Counted from the first letter of the stretch, positions 47,304 to 56,780 are shown. The stretch: 64,000 nucleotides of DNA from Chitinophaga filiformis (GCF_021646545.1 NZ_JAKIRP010000008.1:186001-250000), one strand, 5' to 3'. The notes: generated by a model not told the origin, from the sequence alone. Numbers and translations: made by a program.

Positions 47304-49280
47304 TTAGATGTTCTCTGCGGGTTTCATAAAATCGTTCTTTTTGATATTGAGCTTCTCCATTTTTGATTCCAGCGTTGTGGGTTTAATATTCAGTAATTCC
47401 GCAGCGCCATTGACGCCACGTATCCGTCCGGCTGTTTTCCTGAGAATGGAAATGATGTACTCCCTTTCGGTCTCTCTTTGGACACGTTTGACGTCTTCCA
47501 GTGTTTTGATGTCTGTCGTGGCTGACGTGCGGGGTGATGTGTCTGTAAGATGGCGTTTTAACTGCAGGGGTGATTTACCATCATTGAGAATAGCAGACTG
47601 TTCCAGCACATTTTCCAGTTCCCTGATATTACCCGGCCAGTCGTAAATGAGCATGGCTTCCATCATGGAGGGAGCAATTCCATAGAATGGCTTATTGAAT
47701 TCCTTGCAGAACTTTTCCGCAAAATAAACTGCCAGTCCTTCTATGTCACTTCTTCGCTCCCTTAAGGGCGGTAATGTGATGGGAAATACATTAAGACGGT
47801 AGTACAAATCGAGCCGGAAATTCCCATTTGCTACCTCTTGTTCCAGGTTCCTGTTGGTGGCGGCAACGATACGGACATTGACCTGTAGCGTTGAGTTGCC
47901 ACCGACATATTCAATCTCTTTTTCCTGCAAAACACGTAAGATCTTCACCTGCATTTCAAGTGGCAGTTCTCCTATTTCATCTAAAAAGATGGTCCCCCCA
48001 TCAGCCTGTTCAAATTTACCCTTTCTTTTTTCTGTAGCGCCGGTGAATGCACCTTTTTCATGACCAAAAAGTTCTGACTCAATCAGCGTGGCCGGAATCG
48101 CGGCGCAGTTTACCTTTATGAATGGCGCATTTTTCCTTGGGGACAGGAGATGAACAGATTGGGCCACCCGCTCTTTGCCGGTTCCGCTTTCCCCAAGGAT
48201 CAATACTGAAGTATTGTGCGGGGCTACCTGCGCTGTAAGGTCTAATGCTGCCAGCAAAAGATGGTGACTGCCGATGATGTTCCTGAACACAGGCTGGTTT
48301 ACCGTTTCTCCCTGTAAGTTTTTAAACGCGCCTGTCTGATTTAATAACAAATCCGCCGGATTGTCCCCGTACATTATACTTTCAGCTACAGCCGATATTG
48401 ATGTTCTGAGGCGGTTAAGCAGGGCAATGTGACTATTGGTATATACATCGCGCTGGCGACTGTAGAAAAAGTAGTGGAAGGATAGGCCATTATTGAGGGT
48501 AACAGGAAATACGAGGTAAGACTGTATGTTGAATACCCCGCTCAACGTTTTCAGAAGAGAGGGAACATTCAACTTTTCATCGGGTATCTCATTGCAGATG
48601 ACAGTATTTATATCCGTTTGGCTGTTAGCCAGGATTACCGGCAGGGCTGCTTTTTTCAGATTTGTAATGGTCAGTAGTTCTTCTGTACCGACAAACTGAT
48701 ATTCATCGAAGCCGATACGAAGATACCCCTTGTCGTCAAACTGTGCAGTATTGAGTGGTCTGAGACCGGACGAGATAAAATCAAAAGGTATGTGTGCTTG
48801 TATGATCCTTGCGAGCTTTAATAACTTTTGCCGGCCGGCAGAAACTTCATGGGCTGTTCCTTCAATCTGTTGTTGTAAAAGTTGTTCCCGGCGTCCCCTG
48901 GCTTCCAGGCTATGCATGTGGCGGTACCACGCAATGTCCAACATCACCATGAGGTCTTTTTTTCTGAAAGGCTTCACCAGAAATCCATAGGGTTCTGTGG
49001 CTTTGGCCTCCTCGAGTATTTTCTGGTTGGAATTGGCAGACAAATAGATAAAGGCTATATTCTCAGACCTTAGTTTCCTGGCAATATCGATACCTGAAAG
49101 TTTGCCCTGTAACCGGATATCGAGTAATGCGATATCCGGCTTCACTCTTTGGAGCTGCTCTTCGGCCGCTTCGCCGGAGGCGGCGATGCCACAGACCTCA
49201 TAACCAAATCGCTGTAATACCTGTCGCAGGTTATTGGCGACTATAAATTCATCTTCCACAATCAGCACTTTCTTCTTCAT
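47304..49280 (-). CDS. REC-GAF-AAA+-Fis sigma54-dependent response regulator
   Basis: The protein has 658 aa. A receiver domain covers residues 1-120, with phosphoacceptor Asp54 (ALLDIRLQG), acidic pair EDE at 9-11 and Lys in VKPF. Residues ~150-320 look like a GAF-type sensor. The AAA+ domain (about 330-570) has Walker A GESGTGKE, the sigma54 contact loop GAFTGA and Walker [15 protein letters not shown] Fis-type HTH follows near 610-650 ([21 protein letters not shown]). Phosphorylation should allow it to open sigma54 promoters. It follows the sensor kinase gene by 12 bp, so the two are a cognate pair in one operon. No convincing sigma54 promoter (GG-N10-GC with TGGCAC/TTGC) was found next to it, so its targets may lie elsewhere. 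Confidence 0.95.
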   Translation of the reverse strand: MKKKVLIVEDEFIVANNLRQVLQRFGYEVCGIAASGEAAEEQLQRVKPDIALLDIRLQGKLSGIDIARKLRSENIAFIYLSANSNQKILEEAKATEPYGFLVKPFRKKDLMVMLDIAWYRHMHSLEARGRREQLLQQQIEGTAHEVSAGRQKLLKLARIIQAHIPFDFISSGLRPLNTAQFDDKGYLRIGFDEYQFVGTEELLTITNLKKAALPVILANSQTDINTVICNEIPDEKLNVPSLLKTLSGVFNIQSYLVFPVTLNNGLSFHYFFYSRQRDVYTNSHIALLNRLRTSISAVAESIMYGDNPADLLLNQTGAFKNLQGETVNQPVFRNIIGSHHLLLAALDLTAQVAPHNTSVLILGESGTGKERVAQSVHLLSPRKNAPFIKVNCAAIPATLIESELFGHEKGAFTGATEKRKGKFEQADGGTIFLDEIGELPLEMQVKILRVLQEKEIEYVGGNSTLQVNVRIVAATNRNLEQEVANGNFRLDLYYRLNVFPITLPPLRERRSDIEGLAVYFAEKFCKEFNKPFYGIAPSMMEAMLIYDWPGNIRELENVLEQSAILNDGKSPLQLKRHLTDTSPRTSATTDIKTLEDVKRVQRETEREYIISILRKTAGRIRGVNGAAELLNIKPTTLESKMEKLNIKKNDFMKPAENI

Positions 49281-49292
49281 AACATTCGGTAA

Positions 49293-51764
49293 TTAAGAGT
49301 TCGTCAAAAATGGACGCGATAGATGCATGTTCATTACGACAAATCTGATCGTGATATGCAGACCATTATCATTCGCAAAACTAAAACGGCCATTGAGCTG
49401 CGTGGCGAGTCCCTGCATCAGGTCAAATCCGAGTGAGGCATGCGCTTTTGTATCCGTTCCCGCTGGCAGGCCGATACCATTATCTGATATTTTCAGGATC
49501 AGCTGATCAGGGCCGTCCTGGTACAGGTGAATATTCACCGTTCCGTACTGCCTGCCAGGAAATGCGTACTTAATTGCATTGACGATGGCTTCATTAATGA
49601 TCAGCCCCAGGGGAATAGCCTGTGATATATCGAGTTCGAGTGAGGCAATGTTTTGCTCAAACCTGATCCGCGTACCTGTATCGAAGCTATCACGGGCATA
49701 GTCCACCAGCTCCCGGATATATTCGGGCATAGCAATAGTAGTGATATCTTCAGATTGATAGAGTTTCTGATGTATCAATGCCATTGCATGTACGCGGCGC
49801 ATATTGTCTTCAATAGCGGCAAGCGCCGCATCATTATTGATATATTCCGACTGTGAATCCAGCAGGCTTATGACTATCTGCAGGTTATTCTTCACACGGT
49901 GATGCACCTCCCGCAATAACCACTCTTTGTCAGTCAGCAATTGTTGCAGTTGCCGGTTCTTCTCGGTAATCAGCCGGCTATTGCGCTGTTTTAAACGATT
50001 CTGCCGGAATAGCAGACCTGCGATGATGATGACGGCCATTACACCCAGGGCCATTAAGTTTCTCACGAGCGCTGCTTTTTCGGAATTTGTCTTTTCGAGC
50101 TTTGCCTGCTGTATTAATGATGTGATCTCATTTTCTTTTTCATTTATCTGATATGTTATCTGGAGCTCTTCCGCCTGTCTTATTTTTGTAACCCTGAAAC
50201 TGGAATCAAGCAATTGTACATACTTCCTGTAATGTTTTGCTGCAGCAGTATTATCTCCCAATATAGAATCAATGTAAATCAGCCGGTTGTATGCTGCTAT
50301 TGCATTAGACAGGGTGGCAGAAGCACGGGTGGGATTGCTGATCTCTTCTTCAAAAAGCTCCCGGGCTTTCTGATACTGTTTACGTGTGAGAAACAGGTAA
50401 CCATACTGGGTACTGATGATACTCTTTCTGAGAGGGCCCCTGATTGTTGCTGCTGCGGTTTCCAGGGAGTCCAGCTTTTTTATGTGCATCTCAGCCTGAT
50501 CCGGCATATTGAGGTGCAGATAACAGTTGGAGAATACGTAATGATAAAAGAATTGTTCCGTAGGATTGACCGGAAAGCCTACTTTATTTGCCACATCCAC
50601 TGTAAGGTCAAGTGCTTCTTTTGCACGTCCCTCTTGCGCCATATAATTCACTACAGTGCCTAGTATATTATACACTGATCCATTACGCTGGGCAACGAAA
50701 TGGTCGACCGACTTCCGTGCTATTTCAGCACTTTCTTTTATTCTGCCTTCTGAATTGAGCAGTGCCGACAGATCAGTATAAAAATAACTCAATGCAAAAC
50801 TATCCCGGGTGATGAGGGCTGTATTGATAGTTTGATACACATAACGTAACGGCTCACCAAACTTCCCCTGGAAACCTGTAATGGAAGCAATGGCCTGTGT
50901 ATTATAATGGGTGTAGGGATAATGAATGGCTTCCGCGAGTTTAAAAGCCTTCAGGAGCGTTTCGTATGAATGGTCTACCTGCCCGGCAATGAACAGCAGG
51001 TAACCAAGATCGGTCAGCGCATTGATCTCAGCTTCAATGTATCCAAGGCTGTGGTATAATGGTGCGGCCTGCTGCAGGTCAGTGATCTTCTTTTCCAGTG
51101 TAGTAGCCATCGCAGGTTTATATATGCCCCGGTATGCTAACATCCTTGCTTCTATTTGTTTGTCGCCAGCCTGCCGGCATTTGTTGATCAATGCATCAGA
51201 AATTGAATCGCCCTTTTCATCATTTGCCTGGACATAAACTTTTGCCAGCAAACAGGTGGCTAATCTGCCTAGTCTTGCCTCGTTTAATGAGTTACTTTCA
51301 TTTATCGCTTTTGTCAGGAAATACGTAACGCTGTCCAGGTGCCGGTGATAACTATCGGTCTCAAAAGCATAATAAGCGCCTAGTAGTATTAATAACTGCA
51401 GGCGCTTTCTACCCGTAGTTTCAGAAAGCCGGCGAATGCCTGCTTCCGGTTCCCGCCGGTCAATCCAGCCCGATTCTCCGGAGAGCTGGGGATCGTCGAT
51501 ATTTTCAGCCAGTATAGAAAGCCGGCTTAATTGCATAGAACGGCCCGCCGCAGCTATGCAGCTGTCAAGGTCAACCTGGCCTTCTTTTGTAACTACAAGG
51601 AAAGTGCCCCCCATGTACATACTCAGCCGCTGCCAGGACGCTTTGTCCTCTCGCATCGGATGGTAAGAATATCCGGGAATTGCCATCTTCGCCGGAAGTT
51701 GCGACGCCACCTTAGATGGGATCAACAACCAGAATAGCAGGCAGGTAAAATTTTTTCCAGACAT
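49293..51764 (-). CDS. TPR-containing sensor histidine kinase (HisKA_2 type)
   Basis: I chose the ATG at 51764, which gives a signal-like N-terminus (MSGKNFTCLLFWLLIPSKVASQ, split by a short positive start) and 823 aa. The upstream ATG at 51788 would add eight polar residues and sits at the end of a hairpin T-run. A long helical TPR-like region covers about residues 90-540, followed by one membrane segment (MALGVMAVIIIAGLLF, about 580). The HisKA_2 dimerisation helix has EVHHRVKNNLQIV (phospho-His near 620), and the C-terminal ATPase domain has NEAIVNAIKYAF and DNGIGLP. It probably phosphorylates the sigma54 activator encoded 12 bp downstream. The TPR region may sense a periplasmic or protein signal; this is inference. 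Confidence 0.93.
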   Translation of the reverse strand: MSGKNFTCLLFWLLIPSKVASQLPAKMAIPGYSYHPMREDKASWQRLSMYMGGTFLVVTKEGQVDLDSCIAAAGRSMQLSRLSILAENIDDPQLSGESGWIDRREPEAGIRRLSETTGRKRLQLLILLGAYYAFETDSYHRHLDSVTYFLTKAINESNSLNEARLGRLATCLLAKVYVQANDEKGDSISDALINKCRQAGDKQIEARMLAYRGIYKPAMATTLEKKITDLQQAAPLYHSLGYIEAEINALTDLGYLLFIAGQVDHSYETLLKAFKLAEAIHYPYTHYNTQAIASITGFQGKFGEPLRYVYQTINTALITRDSFALSYFYTDLSALLNSEGRIKESAEIARKSVDHFVAQRNGSVYNILGTVVNYMAQEGRAKEALDLTVDVANKVGFPVNPTEQFFYHYVFSNCYLHLNMPDQAEMHIKKLDSLETAAATIRGPLRKSIISTQYGYLFLTRKQYQKARELFEEEISNPTRASATLSNAIAAYNRLIYIDSILGDNTAAAKHYRKYVQLLDSSFRVTKIRQAEELQITYQINEKENEITSLIQQAKLEKTNSEKAALVRNLMALGVMAVIIIAGLLFRQNRLKQRNSRLITEKNRQLQQLLTDKEWLLREVHHRVKNNLQIVISLLDSQSEYINNDAALAAIEDNMRRVHAMALIHQKLYQSEDITTIAMPEYIRELVDYARDSFDTGTRIRFEQNIASLELDISQAIPLGLIINEAIVNAIKYAFPGRQYGTVNIHLYQDGPDQLILKISDNGIGLPAGTDTKAHASLGFDLMQGLATQLNGRFSFANDNGLHITIRFVVMNMHLSRPFLTNS

Positions 51765-51788
51765 AGGCTTCTTTTCTATGAGAATCAT

Positions 51789-51818
51789 AAAAAAAGCCTG
51801 ATCCCATTTGGATTCAGG
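51789..51818 (-). terminator. Terminator-like hairpin in the kinase mRNA leader
   Basis: On the minus strand CCTGA and TCAGG (51818-51814 and 51801-51797) pair. A short inner stem TCC/GGG follows after an A-A mismatch, around an AAAT loop. The structure is followed by C and seven T (51795-51789). It lies between the putative promoter and the kinase start, so it could work as an attenuator. No coding sequence ends just before it. Confidence 0.5.
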
Positions 51819-51849
51819 GACTGCGTTCTACATACCCTCTTTAATAATA

Positions 51850-51880
51850 CAAAAGGTAGCGAAAAAAGGCTAATATTCAA
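51850..51880 (-). promoter_or_regulatory. Putative promoter of the two-component operon
   Basis: On the minus strand TTG at 51880-51878 is followed by a 19-nt spacer and TACCTTTTG (51858-51850), the Bacteroidota -7 box with one extra T. Initiation would fall near 51845, about 80 nt before the chosen kinase start and upstream of the hairpin. Confidence 0.5.
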
Positions 51881-52042
51881 ACTTTTGCCATGCGTAAGCA
51901 TGAGTACAAACAGGGCAGAAAGCGGAAAACAGGACATTACTATGAGAATAATGATAATACCTATCAGTCGGCTTATTTCTCAGGGAAAGGGCTTTTGCGC
52001 ATATTTACCAGGCAATTCCATTACTTATCCTAATATCTCACC

Positions 52043-52780
52043 ATGAAAATACATTGTGAGTGGAGGCTGGCTTTATCATCTTTTATGTATACATGGGGTG
52101 GTATCTTATTGGGGCGGGGCTCAGATAGGGCTGTCGTTATTGTGTTGACAAAATATCATGCAAAAACAGCTTACCAGCATGAATTCCTGGAGGGTTTAAG
52201 CGCATATGTTTTCAGTTCGCTGGAAGCGACTGGAAACATAATGTCGGAAGCCTTTTACGAGAAAGGAGATTTCTGCATCATGTGGGTAATGGAGCGATGG
52301 GGTAACTACGATTTTTATAAAAAAAACAGGAGAAGCAGCGAGGCGGGAGTTGTCAGGCACCTTGCGAAGACCGGCCTGATTACTGCGGTTGAAACAGTCT
52401 TTTTGAAAGACCTGTTATTGTTTTCCCTGGCGCGTTCCCGCAATCCGCTAAAGGAGAATGACCGGCAGATCACCGTCATGTTATTTATAGAAGTAAAAAG
52501 TGGCGCAAAAAATTATTTCAGATCGATCAAACAGGCGATCATATCTGTATTTAGAGATAAGCCGGGTATGTTACACTTTCAGCTGAGTCGGGTGCGCTGT
52601 TTCAGGAGAAGGTTCATCGTCTGCAAAAAGTTCCGTGACTGGGACGCATTCCAGTATCATCTGAAAGACCCTGCACTTCAGCCTGTGATAACATTCCTGC
52701 AAAGTGCAGTGAAAGAACCTCCCTATGAAAAAGGATATCACCATCTGATTCAATTTGCTCCGCTATATGGGAGCTTTTAG
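52043..52780 (+). CDS. Protein with two ABM-fold-like halves
   Basis: This is a 245 aa soluble protein. Residues ~30-130 (VVIVLTKYHAKTAYQHEFLEGL, then EAFYEKGDFCIMWVMERW) and ~145-240 (ITVMLFIEVKSGAKNYFRSI, then HFQLSRVRCFRRRFIVCKKF and WDAFQYHLKDPALQPV) both follow the beta-alpha-beta plan of antibiotic biosynthesis monooxygenase (ABM) dimeric ferredoxin-like domains. The single ABM protein at 54639 has the same plan. ABM domains oxidise quinols or related aromatic compounds or degrade haem, often without a metal cofactor, but key residues are not clear here, so activity is uncertain. The exact start is unsure; the first ~28 residues are not part of the fold. It is separated from the DJ-1 gene by a 270-bp stretch with a gene relic. 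Confidence 0.7.
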   Translation: MKIHCEWRLALSSFMYTWGGILLGRGSDRAVVIVLTKYHAKTAYQHEFLEGLSAYVFSSLEATGNIMSEAFYEKGDFCIMWVMERWGNYDFYKKNRRSSEAGVVRHLAKTGLITAVETVFLKDLLLFSLARSRNPLKENDRQITVMLFIEVKSGAKNYFRSIKQAIISVFRDKPGMLHFQLSRVRCFRRRFIVCKKFRDWDAFQYHLKDPALQPVITFLQSAVKEPPYEKGYHHLIQFAPLYGSF

Positions 52781-52831
52781 ACCGCCGGAGGGATATCCGG
52801 TTATAACATGTGCTATTAAAAATATAGGAGC

Positions 52832-52969
52832 TGCTATCAGCTGGCTTATTTGTCTGGCAACATTTTTACAGCCAATTTTGAATGGCGGGAACAGCCGGAG
52901 ATTGTCTACCAACATGCATTCCGGCTTCAGGATTACACGAGCCTGGATGGGCTGCTGAAATATCCATAA
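52832..52969 (+). pseudogene. Probable C-terminal relic of an unidentified gene
   Basis: In one + strand frame, 45 codons lacking a credible start read CYQLAYLSGNIFTANFEW, then REQPEIVYQHAFRLQDYTSL and DGLLKYP before a stop at 52967. This has the composition of a real protein, unlike the other frames. An in-frame stop lies just upstream (52817-52819). The rest of the 52781-53050 gap shows nothing recognisable. The family of origin is unknown. Confidence 0.35.
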
Positions 52970-53050
52970 AAGCAGTGTTCAACCTTATAGACCAGGGTAT
53001 ATGATCATGTAGAAAACACTTTCAACGTTAACCAATAAAACTCCTGAAAA

Positions 53051-53767
53051 ATGAAAAAGAGAATCTTGATTATCGCATCAAATGCCAATACTATTGGACC
53101 ACACAACAGACGAACCGGCACTTTTCTTTCCGAGGTAGCGCATCCGTATGCTGTATTTGACGAGGCGGGCTATCAGGTTGATTTTGCCACTTTATCGGGC
53201 GATACGCCTTTTTTAGATGCATTGAACCTGGCTGATGATCCTGAGAACCTGAAGTTTTTAACAGGTAAGGGATGGGCCGATATGCAAAAAGCGAAGAAGC
53301 TCTCAGACGTGGATGTCAGTACTTATGACGCCATTTTCGTGCCCGGTGGACTTGCTCCGATGGTGGATATGCCGGATGCGCCACTGTTGAAGAAAGTGGT
53401 AAAAGAAACTTACGAACGTGGCGCAGTAGTTGCAGCCGTTTGTCACGGACCGGTGTCTTTACTAAATGTAAAGCTGAGTGATGGCTCTTATATCGTGAGC
53501 GGAAAGAATATCGCATCTTTCACAACTGAGGAAGAAGATAATTATGCCCGTGAGGATGTGCCTTTCGACCTGCAGACTGCATTGACCAAACAGGGCGGCA
53601 TCTATCATACTACTGCGCCATGGACAGCCAACAGTGTTGCAGACGGCAGGCTTGTAACAGGCCAGAATCCCGCATCTGCAAAAGGCGTAGGCGAAAAGAT
53701 CGTGGCACTGCTGGAAGCTGACGCCCGAGCTATTCACCATTCAGATTTTACAACACAAATAATTTAA
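53051..53767 (+). CDS. DJ-1/PfpI family protein (Hsp31-like glyoxalase/chaperone type)
   Basis: This 238 aa type 1 glutamine-amidotransferase-like protein has the nucleophile-elbow Cys in VVAAVCHGPVSL (about residue 130) with the adjacent His, PGGLAPMVDM for the oxyanion region, and an N-terminal acidic residue in TFLSEVAHPY. Hsp31-like members convert methylglyoxal to lactate or act as protein deglycases or chaperones; which one applies cannot be told. There is no signal peptide, so it is cytoplasmic. It is the first of three closely spaced genes (5 bp, then 53 bp), with an exported alpha/beta hydrolase and an ABM monooxygenase. The set looks like a small stress or detoxification unit. Confidence 0.92.
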   Translation: MKKRILIIASNANTIGPHNRRTGTFLSEVAHPYAVFDEAGYQVDFATLSGDTPFLDALNLADDPENLKFLTGKGWADMQKAKKLSDVDVSTYDAIFVPGGLAPMVDMPDAPLLKKVVKETYERGAVVAAVCHGPVSLLNVKLSDGSYIVSGKNIASFTTEEEDNYAREDVPFDLQTALTKQGGIYHTTAPWTANSVADGRLVTGQNPASAKGVGEKIVALLEADARAIHHSDFTTQII

Positions 53768-53772
53768 GTTTT

Positions 53773-54585
53773 ATGAAAACAAGGAAGATGATATCGACAG
53801 TTGTTGCCGGAGCAGTACTGCTCTGCATGTGCTTCTCATTTACATCCTTATGGAGTACTTTCCCTGGCGATAAACACGCTGCGATGGAAGACAAACCCAC
53901 CATTGTGTTGGTTCACGGCGCTTTTGCCGATGGGTCTTCCTGGAGCAAGGTAATACCTCTCCTGCAGGAAAAGGGATATAAGACGATCGCTGTTCAGAAC
54001 CCCCTTACCTCCCTTGAGGACGATGTGGCTTTTGTTCAGCGGGCGCTTGGGGAGGTAGATGGAAAGATTGTGCTGGTAGGCCACTCCTGGGGAGGCGTTG
54101 TGATCACACAGGCCGGAAATAATGAAAAGGTACAGTCATTGGTGTATGTAGCGGCTTATGCGCCCGATGAAGGGCAAAGTATTCAGGCCCTCGACAAGGA
54201 TGCATATGAAGTGCGGAAGTACCCTCGCGTACCTGGATTGGCTGATCCTGTTATTACAGATGGCTATATCCGGCTTAAAGAAGATGCAGTGATCAATCAT
54301 TTTGCGCAGGACCTGTCGCGACAGGAGGCAAAGAATATTGCAGCCTGCCAGGGGCGTTTTCATGTAAGCACGCTCACTGCCAAAGTTTCCAATCCGGCAT
54401 GGAAAAGCAAACCATCTTTTTTTATCGTTGCAGACAATGACCATATCATTTCACCGCAACTGGAAGCTGACATGGCAAAAAACATTCGCGCCACCACTTA
54501 CCATCTTCCTGCCAGTCATGTGGCTATGCTCGCGAGGCCCGGAGAAGTGGCGGACGTTATCCTGAAGGCTGCCGGCGGCCAGTAA
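53773..54585 (+). CDS. Exported alpha/beta hydrolase
   Basis: The 270 aa protein has an N-terminal hydrophobic signal (residues ~8-26, with two Cys but no clear lipobox). The alpha/beta hydrolase core has VLVHGAFADGSSW for the oxyanion loop, GHSWGG with the nucleophile Ser at about residue 104, an acid in VADNDHIISP and the catalytic His in PASHVAML. It resembles the esterase and plant-hydroxynitrile-lyase-like branch often called salicylate-esterase-like. The substrate is unknown. It starts 5 bp after the DJ-1 gene and is surely cotranscribed with it. Confidence 0.92.
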   Translation: MKTRKMISTVVAGAVLLCMCFSFTSLWSTFPGDKHAAMEDKPTIVLVHGAFADGSSWSKVIPLLQEKGYKTIAVQNPLTSLEDDVAFVQRALGEVDGKIVLVGHSWGGVVITQAGNNEKVQSLVYVAAYAPDEGQSIQALDKDAYEVRKYPRVPGLADPVITDGYIRLKEDAVINHFAQDLSRQEAKNIAACQGRFHVSTLTAKVSNPAWKSKPSFFIVADNDHIISPQLEADMAKNIRATTYHLPASHVAMLARPGEVADVILKAAGGQ

Positions 54586-54638
54586 CGATGAAATGCCGCC
54601 TGCTTCAAGGATCCATTTAAGAATAATCCGCTACAATT

Positions 54639-54941
54639 ATGGAAACTAATCCTGTTCACGTATTCGCCCGCTGGAAAGTGAAAGAGGGCAACTTTGAAGC
54701 GGTTTTAGCACTGCTCAAAGAGGCCCGCTCAATGAGCCTTAAGGAAGAAGGTAATCTGTTTTACGAAATACATCAGAGTAAAGCGGATGCCAACACGCTT
54801 ATCCTCTTTGAAGGGTATGCTAATGAAGCAGCACAACAGGCACACGTGCAATCAGCGCATTTTATGCGGGTGGTTGCCGGACAAATTGTGCCCTTGCTGG
54901 AAGAACGGGAGGTGACACTGACCATTCCGATCGAGGTCTGA
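54639..54941 (+). CDS. Putative quinol monooxygenase (ABM domain)
   Basis: This 100 aa protein is one ABM domain of the YgiN type: VFARWKVKEGNFEAVLALL, then EEGNLFYEIHQSKADANTLILFEGY and AHVQSAHF. The His in the last motif and the Tyr-Glu-Ile-His in the middle are typical. Such small dimeric proteins oxidise quinols without a metal or flavin. It ends the three-gene group. The 94 bp after it, up to the convergent hydrolase gene, contains only a weak inverted repeat (GCAGC/GCTGC near 55003-55019). Confidence 0.88.
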   Translation: METNPVHVFARWKVKEGNFEAVLALLKEARSMSLKEEGNLFYEIHQSKADANTLILFEGYANEAAQQAHVQSAHFMRVVAGQIVPLLEEREVTLTIPIEV

Positions 54942-55035
54942 GTTGTTAGGAAAAGCCTTGATCATGCACATTATTGGCATGCCACTTAAAGGGATCTTAT
55001 GAAGCAGCGTTTAAGGCTGCGATGAACGGCACTGT

Positions 55036-56112
55036 TCATTTCTCTGAAATTTCCAGTAGCTCTTTCAGGTATTGTCCCCAAACTGCAGGGAGTGAGTTAG
55101 TACCATGACCAACGGTTTTGTCGGTGATCGGCAACAGGATATATCTTCCTTTCTTTACTTTTTTGATCTCCCGTTCCATCACTCCCAGTTCTGCAGGGTT
55201 GATCTCATCATCAGCAGAATTGATAGCGAAAACGGGTGCTTTGATCTTTGAGAGGTAGGGAGAAGGGTTATAGTACCGTGAGGCTTCCAGTGCATAGATC
55301 ACATCATTGGCATCCAGGGCCGCGAGGCTGGCGCTGCGCATTCTCACCACAAGCGAGTCTGCCGTTTCCCGGGTGGGGGCAGACAGTTGCAGTTGCAGCG
55401 GACTACTGTTCATGAAGAAGAAGGAGGACAAAGCGCCTGTTAAGCCCAGGGTAGGTTGTGACTTATATTCACCATTCTGCCAGGCCGGGTCCATTTTGAT
55501 AAGGTCAATCGCCATCTTACGCATCATCCGGTTACGGCCCGCAATAGGAGCAGGCTGACAGGCGAGTGGCATCATAGCGTCCATGAAATCGGGATAGGCG
55601 TATCCCCATATCCAGGTGTGCATGGCGCCCATCGAGGTGCCTAATATGAGACGAAGGTGATTAACGCTCAGGTGTTCGGTAAGCAGTTTGTGTTCAGCAG
55701 TCACCATGTCATTGTAGGTATACGCCGGGAAATGCATATGAAGACTGTCGCTCGGGCGGCTCGACTTACCATGACCGATAGCATCAGGTAAAATGATGAA
55801 GTATTTGCTGGCATCCAGTAACTGGCCGGGGCCGAATAACTGTCCGGCAAACTGTTTTCCCAGGAATCCCGCCGCTGAAGCAGTGGTACCATGCATGATC
55901 AGTACTGCGTTCATGACCTTACCGTCCGCACCCTTGCGGGGTGTGCCTATTGTATAGTAGTGGAGATTCATCTGAGGAAGCGTTTCTCCATTCTCGAAAA
56001 TGTAATTCTCAACGGTATAGGTGCCTTCCTGAGGTGTGGGATAGGAAGACTGTGCCTTTGTCTGAACAGACAGGAAAAAAGCGACCAATAGCAATGAATA
56101 CTTCTTCAGCAT
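55036..56112 (-). CDS. Exported alpha/beta hydrolase, homoserine acetyltransferase (MetX)-like
   Basis: I chose the ATG at 56112, giving a clear signal peptide (KKYSLLLVAFFLSVQTKAQ) and 358 aa; the longer frame to 56268 adds 52 residues that overlap an upstream terminator. The fold is alpha/beta hydrolase of the MetX group: MNLHYYTIG, VLIMHGTTASAAGFLG, LPDAIGHGKSSRP, the nucleophile Ser in GTSMGAMHTW (about residue 159), an Asp in INSADDEINPAE and His in VGHGTN. Export to the periplasm argues against homoserine acetylation in methionine synthesis and for an esterase or lactonase role. The substrate is unknown. Confidence 0.88.
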   Translation of the reverse strand: MLKKYSLLLVAFFLSVQTKAQSSYPTPQEGTYTVENYIFENGETLPQMNLHYYTIGTPRKGADGKVMNAVLIMHGTTASAAGFLGKQFAGQLFGPGQLLDASKYFIILPDAIGHGKSSRPSDSLHMHFPAYTYNDMVTAEHKLLTEHLSVNHLRLILGTSMGAMHTWIWGYAYPDFMDAMMPLACQPAPIAGRNRMMRKMAIDLIKMDPAWQNGEYKSQPTLGLTGALSSFFFMNSSPLQLQLSAPTRETADSLVVRMRSASLAALDANDVIYALEASRYYNPSPYLSKIKAPVFAINSADDEINPAELGVMEREIKKVKKGRYILLPITDKTVGHGTNSLPAVWGQYLKELLEISEK

Positions 56113-56250
56113 GACAATAAGTGTTTGTAACGGGGGCGAAAAAGTAAGTATAATTGGGCGGTTTTGATAACCGCTGATCATTTTTACCAATAAATGGGTC
56201 AAGATCCGGCGCAGCCAGAGATCCCATCTGAAAACCCGCTGCCAGATAAT

Positions 56251-56281
56251 AAAAAATCCCGGGCACATTACGTACCCGGGA
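56251..56281 (-). terminator. Intrinsic terminator of the glycine-zipper lipoprotein gene
   Basis: On the minus strand TCCCGGG (56281-56275) pairs with CCCGGGA (56263-56257) around an 11-nt loop and is followed by TTTTTT (56256-56251). It lies about 28 bp after the stop of the leftward gene. Confidence 0.85.
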
Positions 56282-56309
56282 CTATATATAACGTCATGCT
56301 GACAAGCGC

Positions 56310-56780
56310 TTACTGCTGCTTGGCCGCTTCTTTTTTCTTCTTCTGAGCGTCTACGATCGCACCGATACCAGCACCAGCACCCGCACCTACAACGGTACCG
56401 ATAGCCGCACCTTTCAGACGGTCGTTCTTGTTAAGGATGGCACCTGTAACCGCACCTGTACCAGCACCTACAACAGCGCCTTTAGCAGTATGGCTCCAGC
56501 CTTTCTTCTTTTCAGTAGTAGTAGTGGTAGTAGTAGCAGCTGGTGCGCTGTTATCTGCATTGCTACCGCTGCTGTGATGAACAGTGGCAGGTGCATTCTT
56601 CCCACGGATATTTTTAACAGTTTCCATTGAATCAATGGTGCGCTGTTTTACTTCGTTTACAGCATTAACAGAGTCTACCGCTGCCTGTTTTGCAGCCTCG
56701 ATAGCCTCTTCCTGAGATGGTTTGTTATTACAGGCGAATAGCGTGACGATTGTTGCTAAGCTCAAAAATAACTGTTTCAT
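56310..56780 (-). CDS. Glycine-zipper lipoprotein
   Basis: The 156 aa protein has a lipoprotein signal with Cys17 in TLFAC. A charged helical stretch (EEAIEAAKQAAVDSVNAV) follows, then a Ser/Ala/Thr linker with seven consecutive Thr. A C-terminal glycine-zipper region (GAVVGAGTGAVTGAIL, then AAIGTVVGAGAGAGIGAIV) precedes a Lys-rich tail. YMGG-like or SlyB-like glycine zippers insert in or lie on the outer membrane and are often envelope-stress genes. It has its own promoter-like box and a terminator, so it is probably monocistronic. Confidence 0.88.
   Translation of the reverse strand: MKQLFLSLATIVTLFACNNKPSQEEAIEAAKQAAVDSVNAVNEVKQRTIDSMETVKNIRGKNAPATVHHSSGSNADNSAPAATTTTTTTEKKKGWSHTAKGAVVGAGTGAVTGAILNKNDRLKGAAIGTVVGAGAGAGIGAIVDAQKKKKEAAKQQ

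Noticed and set aside
52755-52958. 67-codon + strand open frame after the double-ABM gene
   Set aside because: Another frame of the same stretch gives the more protein-like peptide, and this one overlaps the preceding gene.
55036-56268. Longer start for the MetX-like hydrolase
   Set aside because: The extra 52 residues run into the terminator of the preceding gene, and the internal ATG at 56112 is followed at once by a signal peptide.
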